In this document: one piece after another, positions 7,673-15,763 of the stretch
Numbering within the stretch: position 1 is the first letter of the stretch
Layout of the letters: the number at the start of each line of letters is the position of its first letter
NCBI GenBank assembly: GCA_021371855.1
Contig: JAJFVL010000055.1
Span: forward strand, 1 to 64,000
Direction: 5' to 3'
From: Bacteroidales bacterium
GTDB taxonomy: Bacteria > Bacteroidota > Bacteroidia > Bacteroidales > VadinHA17
DNA length: 64,000 nucleotides
Translations under genes and position numbers: made by a program
The notes under the pieces: generated by a model
Database searches by the model: none
What the model was told of the DNA's origin: nothing
What the model saw: the letters and a program-made list of their open reading frames with translations, nothing else

Positions 7673-8203
7673 GTGAAAAAAAGTGACAAAACAGGGATTG
7701 ATATCGAGATTGATGAGTTGACAAATTCAATCAAAAATGTAATCTCAGGGGATAGCTTTTCAACAGATATTTCTCGAATTACTAAATCTGACCTAAAAAA
7801 GATTACAAAAAAAGATGGTTGGCAATTTGATTGGAAACTTGAGCTAAGCCATCCTGAGAGAGATGTTTTCAAGTTAACAATTGTCAACAATCAGTCAATA
7901 TTTCAAGGACTAATTTGCCTAGAGGTAAAATCTGATCATGTTTACATGCATCTTGTAGAGAGTGCCCCTTTTAATAAAGGAAAAACAAAAATTTACTCTG
8001 GGGTCCCTGGAAATCTTGTTGCTTTTGCATGTAAGTTATCATTTCAAAGGGGATATGACGGGAATGTTGCTTTTGTCGCCAAAACACAATTAATTGATCA
8101 CTATATCGAAAGCTTAGGAGCAGAACACGTTGGAGGACGACTTATGATTATTAATTCGGCTGCTGCTCTTAAAATGATTAATAGGTACTTTTCAAATATC
8201 TAG
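7673..8203 (+). CDS. GNAT-like acetyltransferase-fold protein
   Basis: This 176-residue protein starts at a GTG at 7673. The C-terminal half, with GVPGNLVAFACKLSF, then GYDGNVAFVAKTQLIDHY and SLGAEHVGGRLMII, has the strand-helix pattern of the GNAT fold, including a region where acetyl-CoA would bind. The N-terminus is a charged helical extension. A 53-residue basic gene follows 3 bp downstream in the same cassette. GNAT enzymes can be tRNA-acetylating toxins, so this could be a toxin-antitoxin pair, but the toxic role is inference. Confidence 0.65.
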   Translation: MKKSDKTGIDIEIDELTNSIKNVISGDSFSTDISRITKSDLKKITKKDGWQFDWKLELSHPERDVFKLTIVNNQSIFQGLICLEVKSDHVYMHLVESAPFNKGKTKIYSGVPGNLVAFACKLSFQRGYDGNVAFVAKTQLIDHYIESLGAEHVGGRLMIINSAAALKMINRYFSNI

Positions 8204-8206
8204 ATT

Positions 8207-8368
8207 ATGAAAACAAAGAAGGTGGAATTAGATGTGGATTTTATTGGAGAGCAGACTTCTTTGACAAAAGAAGAGGAGAAGACTTTAAGTGAGTACATCA
8301 AAAAGAAAAAAGCAAAAAAAGCTAAAAGTTCTTCTCGCAAGACCAAGACTATCAAGCAAATGATTTAA
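8207..8368 (+). CDS. Small basic protein paired with the GNAT-like gene (possible antitoxin)
   Basis: The reading frame encodes 53 residues, starting MKTKKVELDVDFIGEQ and ending in a very basic tail (KKKKAKKAK, then SRKTKTIKQMI). The start lies 3 bp after the stop of the GNAT-like gene. The acidic middle segment TKEEEKTLSEYI is probably helical. From memory, short proteins with this opening often follow GNAT-like genes in Bacteroidota. A role as antitoxin or regulator is inferred from position and size only. Confidence 0.6.
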   Translation: MKTKKVELDVDFIGEQTSLTKEEEKTLSEYIKKKKAKKAKSSSRKTKTIKQMI

Positions 8369-8380
8369 CATTATTACTAA

Positions 8381-8726
8381 TCGCTAACACGGATGGTATG
8401 GTTAAGTGCCTTCGGCAGATCGGACAGCTTCGCAATCGATCCTAACCATTATGCGAGTAGCTTCTGTTCCATTTATCAAGCTCTCCGTACCGATACAAAT
8501 TATGTGTACCAAGACAAAGCCAATAGGCCTGCCGGTCGACGCTCACGTGTCAAGCATTTGCGCTGACAAGCGAAGCTTCGTCAGTGGTTTTTGCAGAGTA
8601 ACTTACAAAGTGCACCCTGACATGAAAAGAACTACTGCCCCATCTACCGGGATTGGCAATCCCGAGTACTCGGGACACCACTCCTTAACAGGCGGCACCT
8701 AACCATACCACCTGACCGTTATGCCC
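8381..8726 (+). repeat. attC-like recombination element F (long form)
   Basis: This element of about 345 bp has the left arm TCGCTAAC, ACGGATGGTATGG, TTAAGTGCC and the right arm GGCACCTAACCATACC, ACCTGACC, GTTATGCCC. The arms pair over about 28 bp, while the outermost bases do not. The interior is nearly identical to element A, with about three differences across 8498-8616. The core G is at 8718. The gap 8369-8886 holds this element and an AT-rich leader of rsgA. Confidence 0.6.
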
Positions 8727-8886
8727 AATTTTAATTGCAACTTACGAAACAATTTGTTTATAGAGAGATAATTACAGAATTTTATAAATAAGCACTAATG
8801 CAAACTTTCAAAATATTTATATATTTTTATCCTTCATAAAGACATGAAAATATATTGTGCTTAATATTTAACCTTTCTCCATTCCC

Positions 8887-9954
8887 ATGACTCTTACAGA
8901 CCTTGGACTTACAGACGAGATAACTTCTTACATTAAAAATAACAACCTTTCTGACTTTGCTCTTGGACGAGTGACTCAGGAACATCGGGAGAGATATGTT
9001 GTCTCAACTGGTGAAAATGAATATGATGCAGAAATAACAGGAAATCTAAGATTTTCTGCTAACTCGAGAGCCGAATTCCCTTCTGTCGGAGACTGGGTAA
9101 TAATGACTATTTATGATTCAAACCTTGCAATCATTAATAAAATATTGCCGCGTAAATCAGTACTTGAACGTCAATCCATTGGAAAATTTGGAGAAAAACA
9201 AATAATCTCTACAAATATTGATACTGCTTTTATTATACAATCTATTGACAACAATTTTAATATCAATAGACTTGAAAGATATCTGACTATTTGCTATTCG
9301 GCTAATATTGAACCTATTCTGGTAATCAGCAAAATAGACTTATCCTCAAGAGATGATATACAGAATGCCACCAAGAAACTTGAAATAAGGGATAAAAAAG
9401 TAAAATACATTTTGCTAACCAACCTGACACAACAAGGACTAGACCAAATACTTGAGATTTTGCAAAAAAGTAAGACGTACTGTGTAATTGGATCCTCTGG
9501 TGTCGGAAAATCAACCTTGATTAATAACTTATTAAAAAAGAATATTTTAAAAACAGGACAGATTAGTCAAAGTACAAACAAAGGGAGACACATTACCGAA
9601 CATCGGGAACTTTTTGTATTAGCAAATGGGGGAATAATAATTGACACTCCTGGAATGAGAGAGCTTGGCGTTACGGATAACATTGAAGGGATTAAAACAA
9701 CATTTCAGGAGATTTTTGATCTATCACTTAAATGCAAATTTTCTGATTGCAAACACATTGATGAATCTGGATGTGCAGTGATTGAGGCACTTAATAATGG
9801 AACAATTGATAAAGATTCTCTTGACAATTTCTTTAAAATTCAAAGCGATCAACAAAGATTCCAGACTACTATTGTCGAAAAACATAAGAAAGACAAAGCG
9901 TTTGGAAAGATGCTAAAAAACTATAAAAAAGACGATAAAAGAAATAAATTTTAA
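8887..9954 (+). CDS. rsgA: Ribosome small-subunit-dependent GTPase RsgA
   Basis: This 355-residue circularly permuted GTPase matches RsgA/YjeQ, which helps late maturation of the 30S subunit. The motifs appear in the permuted order: G4 SKID at 148-151, G1 GSSGVGKST at 202-210, G3 DTPG at 253-256. The N-terminal OB-fold and the C-terminal zinc site (Cys283, Cys288, His290, Cys296) are present. It is the last cassette gene. RsgA is normally a core gene, so this may be a second, mobile copy. Whether another rsgA exists elsewhere cannot be seen here. Confidence 0.93.
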   Translation: MTLTDLGLTDEITSYIKNNNLSDFALGRVTQEHRERYVVSTGENEYDAEITGNLRFSANSRAEFPSVGDWVIMTIYDSNLAIINKILPRKSVLERQSIGKFGEKQIISTNIDTAFIIQSIDNNFNINRLERYLTICYSANIEPILVISKIDLSSRDDIQNATKKLEIRDKKVKYILLTNLTQQGLDQILEILQKSKTYCVIGSSGVGKSTLINNLLKKNILKTGQISQSTNKGRHITEHRELFVLANGGIIIDTPGMRELGVTDNIEGIKTTFQEIFDLSLKCKFSDCKHIDESGCAVIEALNNGTIDKDSLDNFFKIQSDQQRFQTTIVEKHKKDKAFGKMLKNYKKDDKRNKF

Positions 9955-9971
9955 ATAAGAAATTAAAAATT

Positions 9972-10310
9972 GTCGAGTAGGTAAGTGGGAGTTTCATCCC
10001 CAAACCTCTCTCAGAACCGTACTTGAACCTCTCGACTCATACTGCTCTTCGAACTCATACAACCAGTAAAGGTTGCCCGCAATAGAAGCAAGCTCATCCT
10101 CCAAATGGAGTTGGCAAAATTAAAATAACCTTGAGTCCGCTGACCCCTTCGCTCCTAATGACATTACTCATTCATTTCTTGGGTATAGTCGCTACTACGA
10201 GTCAGTCCGCCACAAACAGACGCATCGCTATTTCAGCCTTTCCCTTCGGGTTCTCATCTTTTTCGCTTAACATCGTCTGTTCGCTTCTCCTGTTCCATTA
10301 TCTGTGTGCA
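9972..10310 (-). mobile_element. RT-less remnant of a group II intron
   Basis: On the minus strand, 10047-10014 folds as a 34-nt domain V (GAGCAGTATGAG..., ending AAGTACGGTTC). It is followed by a domain VI-like hairpin and a typical 3' end CCTACTCGA. Further upstream, GGAGCGAAGGGGTCAG and GCGGACTGACTCGTAGTAG look like the pre-ORF part of bacterial group II introns. No reverse-transcriptase frame remains, so the ORF has been deleted. The intron opposes the cassettes and ends where the R'' arm of cassette 7 would be expected. The 9955-10376 gap is filled by it. Confidence 0.65.
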
Positions 10311-10332
10311 AATTGTGTGAAAACTAATAAAA

Positions 10333-10361
10333 GAAAAAAGGAGTTAAATTGCTTTAACTCC
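10333..10361 (-). terminator. Terminator of tRNA-Pro
   Basis: GGAGTTAAA (10340-10348) and TTTAACTCC (10353-10361) form a 9-bp hairpin. On the minus strand it is followed by a run of T (10339-10333), a typical intrinsic terminator just after the tRNA gene. Confidence 0.8.
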
Positions 10362-10376
10362 TTGATTTTCATCTGT

Positions 10377-10450
<74 letters not shown>

Positions 10451-10467
10451 CTTTGATCACCGACGTC

Positions 10468-10495
10468 TTGGCGAAAGGATTCTCTTTATCGCCAA
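10468..10495. other. Inverted repeat upstream of tRNA-Pro
   Basis: TTGGCGA (10468-10474) and TCGCCAA (10489-10495) form a 7-bp hairpin with a 14-base loop, about 20 bp upstream of the tRNA. Its role is unknown. Confidence 0.35.
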
Positions 10496-10642
10496 AAATA
10501 AGTGAAGCCGATAAATTGATGCGCAAAATTAAAATAGTTTTTTGAATTTAATAATATATCCTCCTTTTTTTCACATTCAAAAAAAGAATAAATGGAAACT
10601 ACAGGAATATTATTAATTATCAATCGACACAGACAGTTTCAT

Positions 10643-11512
10643 TCAGATGATAGTATGTGATTCAGCTATTAGTTCTCCTAAAGCATCCAGGTCAGAGACT
10701 ACAATATGCGGTCTGGGATCAGCCTTTTTAGCATTATCCAATGTGGCTTCTCCGCTAAGTACAAGCACCCCTAACACATTTGCCTTTTGAGCCATCATAA
10801 TATCTGTATAAATACGATCCCCTACCATAGCTACCTGCTCCGGTTTCAGATGATTGGTCATGAGTATGCCATCCAGCATTTCCGGATTTGGTTTTCCAAG
10901 CACTACATCAGGTTTTCTTCCGGTAGCTTTTTCCAGAGCAGCACAAATAGATCCACAATCGACTAATGTAATGGGCTGATCCGTGGGACAAACAAAATCA
11001 GGATTTGTTGCAACATATAATTTTTTATTATTTATCCACCATGCAGCTCTTGAAAGACGATCATAAGTAAGTGTCTTGTCAAATCCCACAACAACAGCAT
11101 CAGGTTCATCGTCAGGATCATCCGGCAGAGAGAAAAAACCTTCTTTCTCAAATTCACCTATCATACTTGGAGTACCAAGAATAAAAAGCTTTTTGACATG
11201 CGGATGGTGATTGATTAAATATTCAATAGTTGCCTGAGCGGTCGTATATATCTCATTTTTAGTGACAGTAAGCCCCATTTCTTTAAGATGCTTAATATAA
11301 TCATCCGTACTTCTTGAAGGATTATTTGTCAGGAAAGAATATTTTATCCCCTTGCTGGTCAATTTTTTAAGAAATTCCTTTGTGAACGGGAACAACGTAT
11401 TTCCTTTATATATGGTACCATCCATGTCCAAAACCACATGCTTTATCATGGCGATCTGTTTCATCAACGATTTCCTGCCACTAAAAGAAGTCAGGAGTAC
11501 TTTAGAATCCAT
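10643..11512 (-). CDS. HAD-IIA family sugar/polyol-phosphate phosphatase (NagD/AraL-like)
   Basis: This 289-residue haloacid dehalogenase-type phosphatase has the nucleophile motif VLDMDGTIYKG (Asp29 and Asp31 in the longer frame), SFLTNNPSRS, GKPNPEM with the motif III Lys, and VGDRIYTD. The C2 cap fits subfamily IIA (NagD, AraL, phosphoglycolate and glycerol-phosphate phosphatases). The start may instead be at 11464, just before the first conserved strand. It follows the glycerol-1-phosphate dehydrogenase gene by 9 bp, as araL and araM neighbour each other in Bacillus, so a polyol phosphate or glycerol phosphate is the likely substrate. Confidence 0.85.
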   Translation of the reverse strand: MDSKVLLTSFSGRKSLMKQIAMIKHVVLDMDGTIYKGNTLFPFTKEFLKKLTSKGIKYSFLTNNPSRSTDDYIKHLKEMGLTVTKNEIYTTAQATIEYLINHHPHVKKLFILGTPSMIGEFEKEGFFSLPDDPDDEPDAVVVGFDKTLTYDRLSRAAWWINNKKLYVATNPDFVCPTDQPITLVDCGSICAALEKATGRKPDVVLGKPNPEMLDGILMTNHLKPEQVAMVGDRIYTDIMMAQKANVLGVLVLSGEATLDNAKKADPRPHIVVSDLDALGELIAESHTII

Positions 11513-11521
11513 TATATACTT

Positions 11522-12835
11522 TTAAAACATTTCGTTTAACCATTTTCCCAGATAGTCAGTCCTTACACCTAAATCGAGTATAGTAAAACGGCGGCGTATA
11601 TATTGAGCACGGAAAAAGGAATCCCTCATGCGTGATTTTGAAATACCTATTTCCTCAGGTTCCACCGGAGTGCCAACAAGCCTGAATCTTCTCCTGACTT
11701 CATCAGAAGAAAGCAGTTGAGCAGTTAGTCTGTCATGCAATCCGTACCAATTATTTTTAAGATTTTCCAGTTGAACAGCCAATTCATCACTGGTAATGTA
11801 TTTGGCTTTTGATTCAGTGATAGCTGTGTTGAGGAAATCGGTTTCACAGAACATTTTTTCTACCCGGGATTCTATCTCATCCCATTTGGGCCACTTGCTG
11901 CAACAGGCTTTTACATCAAGTTTTTCAAAAGGAGTATTAAGCATCTTTTCATAAAGAGTTGTTATGGCCAGAGTAGCCACTCCTACCTGAAATCCATGAG
12001 AAGGAGTTTCCCCTTGATAAGTATGGTGCTCCATATTCCACAAATGGCTGAACTGATGCTCTGCTCCTGAAGCCGGACGACTCGACTGGGCCCATTGCAT
12101 TGCAAAGCCGCCCAGCATCAATCCTTCTGTCAATGGAGTTATGGCCTCAGCAGCTCCTTCTTTTGCACCCTGTGGATCATTCAGGGCATCTTTTAAGCCA
12201 TCCTGAACAATTGACCATGCTCGTTCATTGATAGGTTCTGCCCCAAGTACATCTGCAAGAATCCAATCAGCACCGGCTGTTAACTTTGCAAAAAGATCGG
12301 CATATCCCGAAGCAGTCATTTCAGGAGGTGCATTACGGATGATTTCAATATCGGCTAACACAGCCTGAGGTGCAGGACAGGAAAAAGTCTGTTTGGATCC
12401 TTTATATGTAACAGATGCTCCATAAGATGTATAACCATCCATTGATGCTGCTGTGGCTACACACATATAGGGTCTGTTTGTACGGTAAGATGATAATTTT
12501 GTCAGATCATTAATTGTACCTGAACCCACGGCCACAGGAATAGCGTTGTGAGTTTTTAAAAATTCTTCCAGTTTATCAATATTCCCAAATTCAGCATAAG
12601 GGTGGGGATCTTTGAAAACAAACGGTTCAATGCAGGTTAATCCTGCTGAAAGCAATTCATTCTGTACTTTTTTACCTGCCACTTTATAAGTTGTGGTGTC
12701 ACACACAACCACTGCTTTTTTTCCCGGGAACTGTTCTTTAAACAGGAACGGCACCTGATAAATAATATTCCTGTCAATAAGTAAAGAACGTGTATCACGT
12801 GCAGAATTCAACGCTTTCTCTATATCTGATTTCAC
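11522..12835 (-). CDS. araM: sn-glycerol-1-phosphate dehydrogenase (AraM/EgsA family)
   Basis: This 437-residue protein belongs to the iron-alcohol-dehydrogenase-like family that reduces dihydroxyacetone phosphate to sn-glycerol-1-phosphate. It has the NAD(P)-binding GSGTIND (104-110), SMDGYTS (131-137), and metal ligands probably at Asp180, His264 (EHQFSHLW) and His280 (SHGFQVG). In Bacillus the homologous AraM is a nickel enzyme. It lies between a polyol permease and an HAD phosphatase in one operon. Catabolic use of a polyol phosphate seems more likely than ether lipid synthesis. Confidence 0.85.
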   Translation of the reverse strand: MKSDIEKALNSARDTRSLLIDRNIIYQVPFLFKEQFPGKKAVVVCDTTTYKVAGKKVQNELLSAGLTCIEPFVFKDPHPYAEFGNIDKLEEFLKTHNAIPVAVGSGTINDLTKLSSYRTNRPYMCVATAASMDGYTSYGASVTYKGSKQTFSCPAPQAVLADIEIIRNAPPEMTASGYADLFAKLTAGADWILADVLGAEPINERAWSIVQDGLKDALNDPQGAKEGAAEAITPLTEGLMLGGFAMQWAQSSRPASGAEHQFSHLWNMEHHTYQGETPSHGFQVGVATLAITTLYEKMLNTPFEKLDVKACCSKWPKWDEIESRVEKMFCETDFLNTAITESKAKYITSDELAVQLENLKNNWYGLHDRLTAQLLSSDEVRRRFRLVGTPVEPEEIGISKSRMRDSFFRAQYIRRRFTILDLGVRTDYLGKWLNEMF

Positions 12836-12868
12836 TTCTTATTATTAATTTAATACACTGTTTAAACT

Positions 12869-14167
12869 TTATTCTGCATAAACACTAACTTCAACCTCAG
12901 CTTCTTTTTCATTAAGACCTGCATCTTGCAAAATTGTTTTAGCATTATTCGGGAGAGTAATGAACTTTGTTAAAAAGGCACTCAGAAGATATAGACCTGC
13001 TAATATCCATATAACACCCTCTGCACCAACCAATCCATAGAACAATCTGACTATCAGCGGACCGGTAAAAACTGCCAGTCCTGCTCCAAGATTAAGAACT
13101 GCCATTGCAGCTCCTTTATCTTCCTTAACAAGCGAGGGAACCAACGCTGACAAAGGCACATAACCTGCCAGCAAAGCGCCCCAGAGAACTCCTGCAGCCA
13201 TTACCAGCCAGAAATTTCCGGAAGACAGCTGTGGTGTATAATAAAAAAGAAGAGTACTGGCAGTACAGCCGACTCCTCCAAACCAGATAACCGTGTTGCG
13301 CCAACCTACACGATCACCGACAAACCCGAAAATAAGATTAAACACAATATTACCTGTGAAAATCGTACCCCAGATTTGAAGCCATTCAGTAGTAGTGAAC
13401 CCATGATCGAACATATACATCGGCAAGAAAACCGGAAATGCAAACTGAGCAGTGGTATTAATAATCCGGACTATTCCCCCAAGCAAAACCTTGGGTTCAT
13501 CCTTCATTATTGTAATCCCCTTCATCAGGTCTTTCATTTTAGACTCTGAATTCTTCCGTTCCACACTCTTATACCTGCAAAGTATCAAAGCAAAAAATGT
13601 TCCGATCAAAGTCCATAAAACAGAAGTCCAAAGAGTTGGGATGTTTCCAATTTTAACAATTGCCCAACTTGAATAATAAGCGCCTAAAACGTTTAGCCCG
13701 CCTGTAAAGACAAACCAGAACCATCCAACTGCTCTTCCAAGTTGTTTTTTTGGAGTACTGTAGGCAATCCAAACTAAAAATGAATAAGCAAATAACGGAT
13801 AACCAAATCCCCGGGCAGCATACATCGTCAGCATAACAGGATAATTAAGATCAGGTATACCCAAACCTACAAAACCAAAAGTACCTATAAGATATAGTAA
13901 TATTCCACCAAACATTGTACGTTTAGCACCATATGTCTCGGCGAAAACGCCTGAGAACCATGAAGAAATACCTATTGTAATTCCATATACGGTAAATAAT
14001 GAAGCAGATTGCTGAATAGACAACCCTCTGCCTACAAGATAAGGGCTCAACCATCCCTGTTCAATGCCATCGCCCATCATAAAAATCATCACGCCTAAAT
14101 ATCCCCAGGCCAAATGCTTAGGTAATCCAATTGTTTCAAAAACAGATTGTTGTTTCGCGTTACTCAT
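12869..14167 (-). CDS. Polyol permease-type MFS transporter (RbtT/DalT/CsbX-like)
   Basis: This 432-residue protein has twelve predicted membrane helices. The opening HLAWGYLGVMIFMMGDGIEQG, with WLSPYLVGRGLS after it, is characteristic of the polyol permease family that imports ribitol and arabinitol by proton symport. It sits between glpD-like and araM-like genes in a four-gene operon, so it probably imports the sugar alcohol or glycerol derivative that the operon breaks down. The exact substrate cannot be told from the sequence. Confidence 0.85.
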   Translation of the reverse strand: MSNAKQQSVFETIGLPKHLAWGYLGVMIFMMGDGIEQGWLSPYLVGRGLSIQQSASLFTVYGITIGISSWFSGVFAETYGAKRTMFGGILLYLIGTFGFVGLGIPDLNYPVMLTMYAARGFGYPLFAYSFLVWIAYSTPKKQLGRAVGWFWFVFTGGLNVLGAYYSSWAIVKIGNIPTLWTSVLWTLIGTFFALILCRYKSVERKNSESKMKDLMKGITIMKDEPKVLLGGIVRIINTTAQFAFPVFLPMYMFDHGFTTTEWLQIWGTIFTGNIVFNLIFGFVGDRVGWRNTVIWFGGVGCTASTLLFYYTPQLSSGNFWLVMAAGVLWGALLAGYVPLSALVPSLVKEDKGAAMAVLNLGAGLAVFTGPLIVRLFYGLVGAEGVIWILAGLYLLSAFLTKFITLPNNAKTILQDAGLNEKEAEVEVSVYAE

Positions 14168-14194
14168 AATTAACTGGTTTTGTTTGGTATAATC

Positions 14195-15763
14195 TTAGTT
14201 TAAAAGAAAACACTTTGCCAGATTAGTGAAATCCACAATCTGCTGGTCTTCCCACTCTTTAGATTTATTCATTTCTTTTGCCATAACAGAAGCTACTTTC
14301 GGAGCCATTTCTATTGCAGCTTTTGCATCGAGGAATAACGCCCTGACACGACGAGCTAAAACATCTTCGACAGTCTCTGCCATTTCTGTTCTGACAGCCC
14401 AGATGATGTGAGCAACCGTAAATGTATAGTCTTTGTGCAAAAAAACAGCATTTTCTTTGTCTTCTTTTATTAACTCAACTATTTTTTCAGCCTCGCTGCC
14501 ATAAACGTAATTCCAGGTTGAATCATTAACATTTTTAGAATAACCATGTAGCTTCAGGTTTTTTGTTATGCATTCTTTTGGAACAAGCTTGCCCATTTCG
14601 ATAGCATTATTTACCGTTTCCTCTGCCATCTCCCGGTAAGTTGTCCACTTACCTCCGGTTATAGTAAGTAATCCTGATTTTGATTTATAGATTTTATGAC
14701 TACGCGAAATTTCTTTTGTCATTTTTGAATCGCTGTGTACAGGTGCAGCAAGCGGACGTAAACCTGCAAAAGCAGAAAGCACATCTGCCCTGGTAGGTTT
14801 CATATCGAGGTATTGCCCGGCCTGATCTAAAATAAAATCCACTTCCTCATCCAATGGGCGAGGATCTAATGAAGGATTATCCAACGGTGTATCTGTAGTT
14901 CCCAGAATAACTTTTCCGTGCCATGGCACGCAAAATAAGACACGTCCGTCTTTTGTCTTTGGTATCATTAACGCAGAGTTACCTCCTAAGAATTTATTAT
15001 CAACAACAAGATGCACCCCCTGGCTCGGACGAACCTTCTTTTTAGCACCTGGGTTATCCATTCCCATAATTTCATCTACGAACACACCTGTTGCATTAAT
15101 AACTATCTTTGCTTTAAATAAATACAACTTTCCGGATAATGTATCAATGGCATTTACTCCATAAATTTTATCTGACGGATCTTTAAGCAAACCTGTTACT
15201 CTGACATAATTCAGACAAATTCCCTTATAGTCAACTGCAGTCTGTGCAAGCGTTATGGCCATACGTGCATCATCAAACTGACCATCGTGATATACTACAC
15301 CACCTTTCAGCCCGTTTCTTTTCAAGCAAGGAATTTCTTTGTTTAGTGTTTTCTTTGAAAGAGGTAATGATCTGCCAAGCCCCAACTTTCCCGCCAATAT
15401 ATCATAAAGTGTCAGCCCGATTGTATAAAATGGCCTCTCCCACCATTTATAGTTACCAATAATAAATCTCATATCTTTAACAAGGTGCGGAGCATTTCTT
15501 GACATGCGTCCTCTTTCACGGAGAGCCCCTATAACCATCTGTATATCTCCCTGCTGCAAATATCGCACACCACCATGCACCAACTTTGTACTCCGGCTCG
15601 ATGTCCCTTTTGCAAAGTCATTTTGTTCTAACAACACGACTTTGTATCCACGTGTAGCAGCATCCACTGCAACTCCCAGACCAGTTGCTCCACCACCAAT
15701 CACTAAAATATCACATTCATAACCCTGATTTTGTATTTCTTTAAACAAATCATCTCGTTTCAT
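14195..15763 (-). CDS. glpD: FAD-dependent glycerol-3-phosphate dehydrogenase
   Basis: This 522-residue flavoprotein oxidises sn-glycerol-3-phosphate to dihydroxyacetone phosphate and passes electrons to quinone at the inner membrane. The FAD-binding Rossmann motif is CDILVIGGGATGLG (residues 18-30), followed by SSRSTKLVHGGVRYL, a signature of GlpD/GlpA. The C-terminal domain is complete. It is the first gene of a minus-strand operon with the permease, AraM and HAD genes. It is preceded by a long leader (15764-16037) that resembles the leader of gcvT. Confidence 0.93.
   Translation of the reverse strand: MKRDDLFKEIQNQGYECDILVIGGGATGLGVAVDAATRGYKVVLLEQNDFAKGTSSRSTKLVHGGVRYLQQGDIQMVIGALRERGRMSRNAPHLVKDMRFIIGNYKWWERPFYTIGLTLYDILAGKLGLGRSLPLSKKTLNKEIPCLKRNGLKGGVVYHDGQFDDARMAITLAQTAVDYKGICLNYVRVTGLLKDPSDKIYGVNAIDTLSGKLYLFKAKIVINATGVFVDEIMGMDNPGAKKKVRPSQGVHLVVDNKFLGGNSALMIPKTKDGRVLFCVPWHGKVILGTTDTPLDNPSLDPRPLDEEVDFILDQAGQYLDMKPTRADVLSAFAGLRPLAAPVHSDSKMTKEISRSHKIYKSKSGLLTITGGKWTTYREMAEETVNNAIEMGKLVPKECITKNLKLHGYSKNVNDSTWNYVYGSEAEKIVELIKEDKENAVFLHKDYTFTVAHIIWAVRTEMAETVEDVLARRVRALFLDAKAAIEMAPKVASVMAKEMNKSKEWEDQQIVDFTNLAKCFLLN

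Noticed and set aside
8406..8702. Open frame of 98 residues on the plus strand
   Set aside because: It lies inside attC-like element F. The similar part of element A does not keep an open frame, so it is a by-product of the repeat.
1336..8726. Interpretation of the long elements as MITEs with terminal inverted repeats
   Set aside because: The outermost bases of A and F do not pair with each other but with the far end of the neighbouring cassette, and no target duplication is seen. I prefer attC, but MITE ancestry is not excluded.
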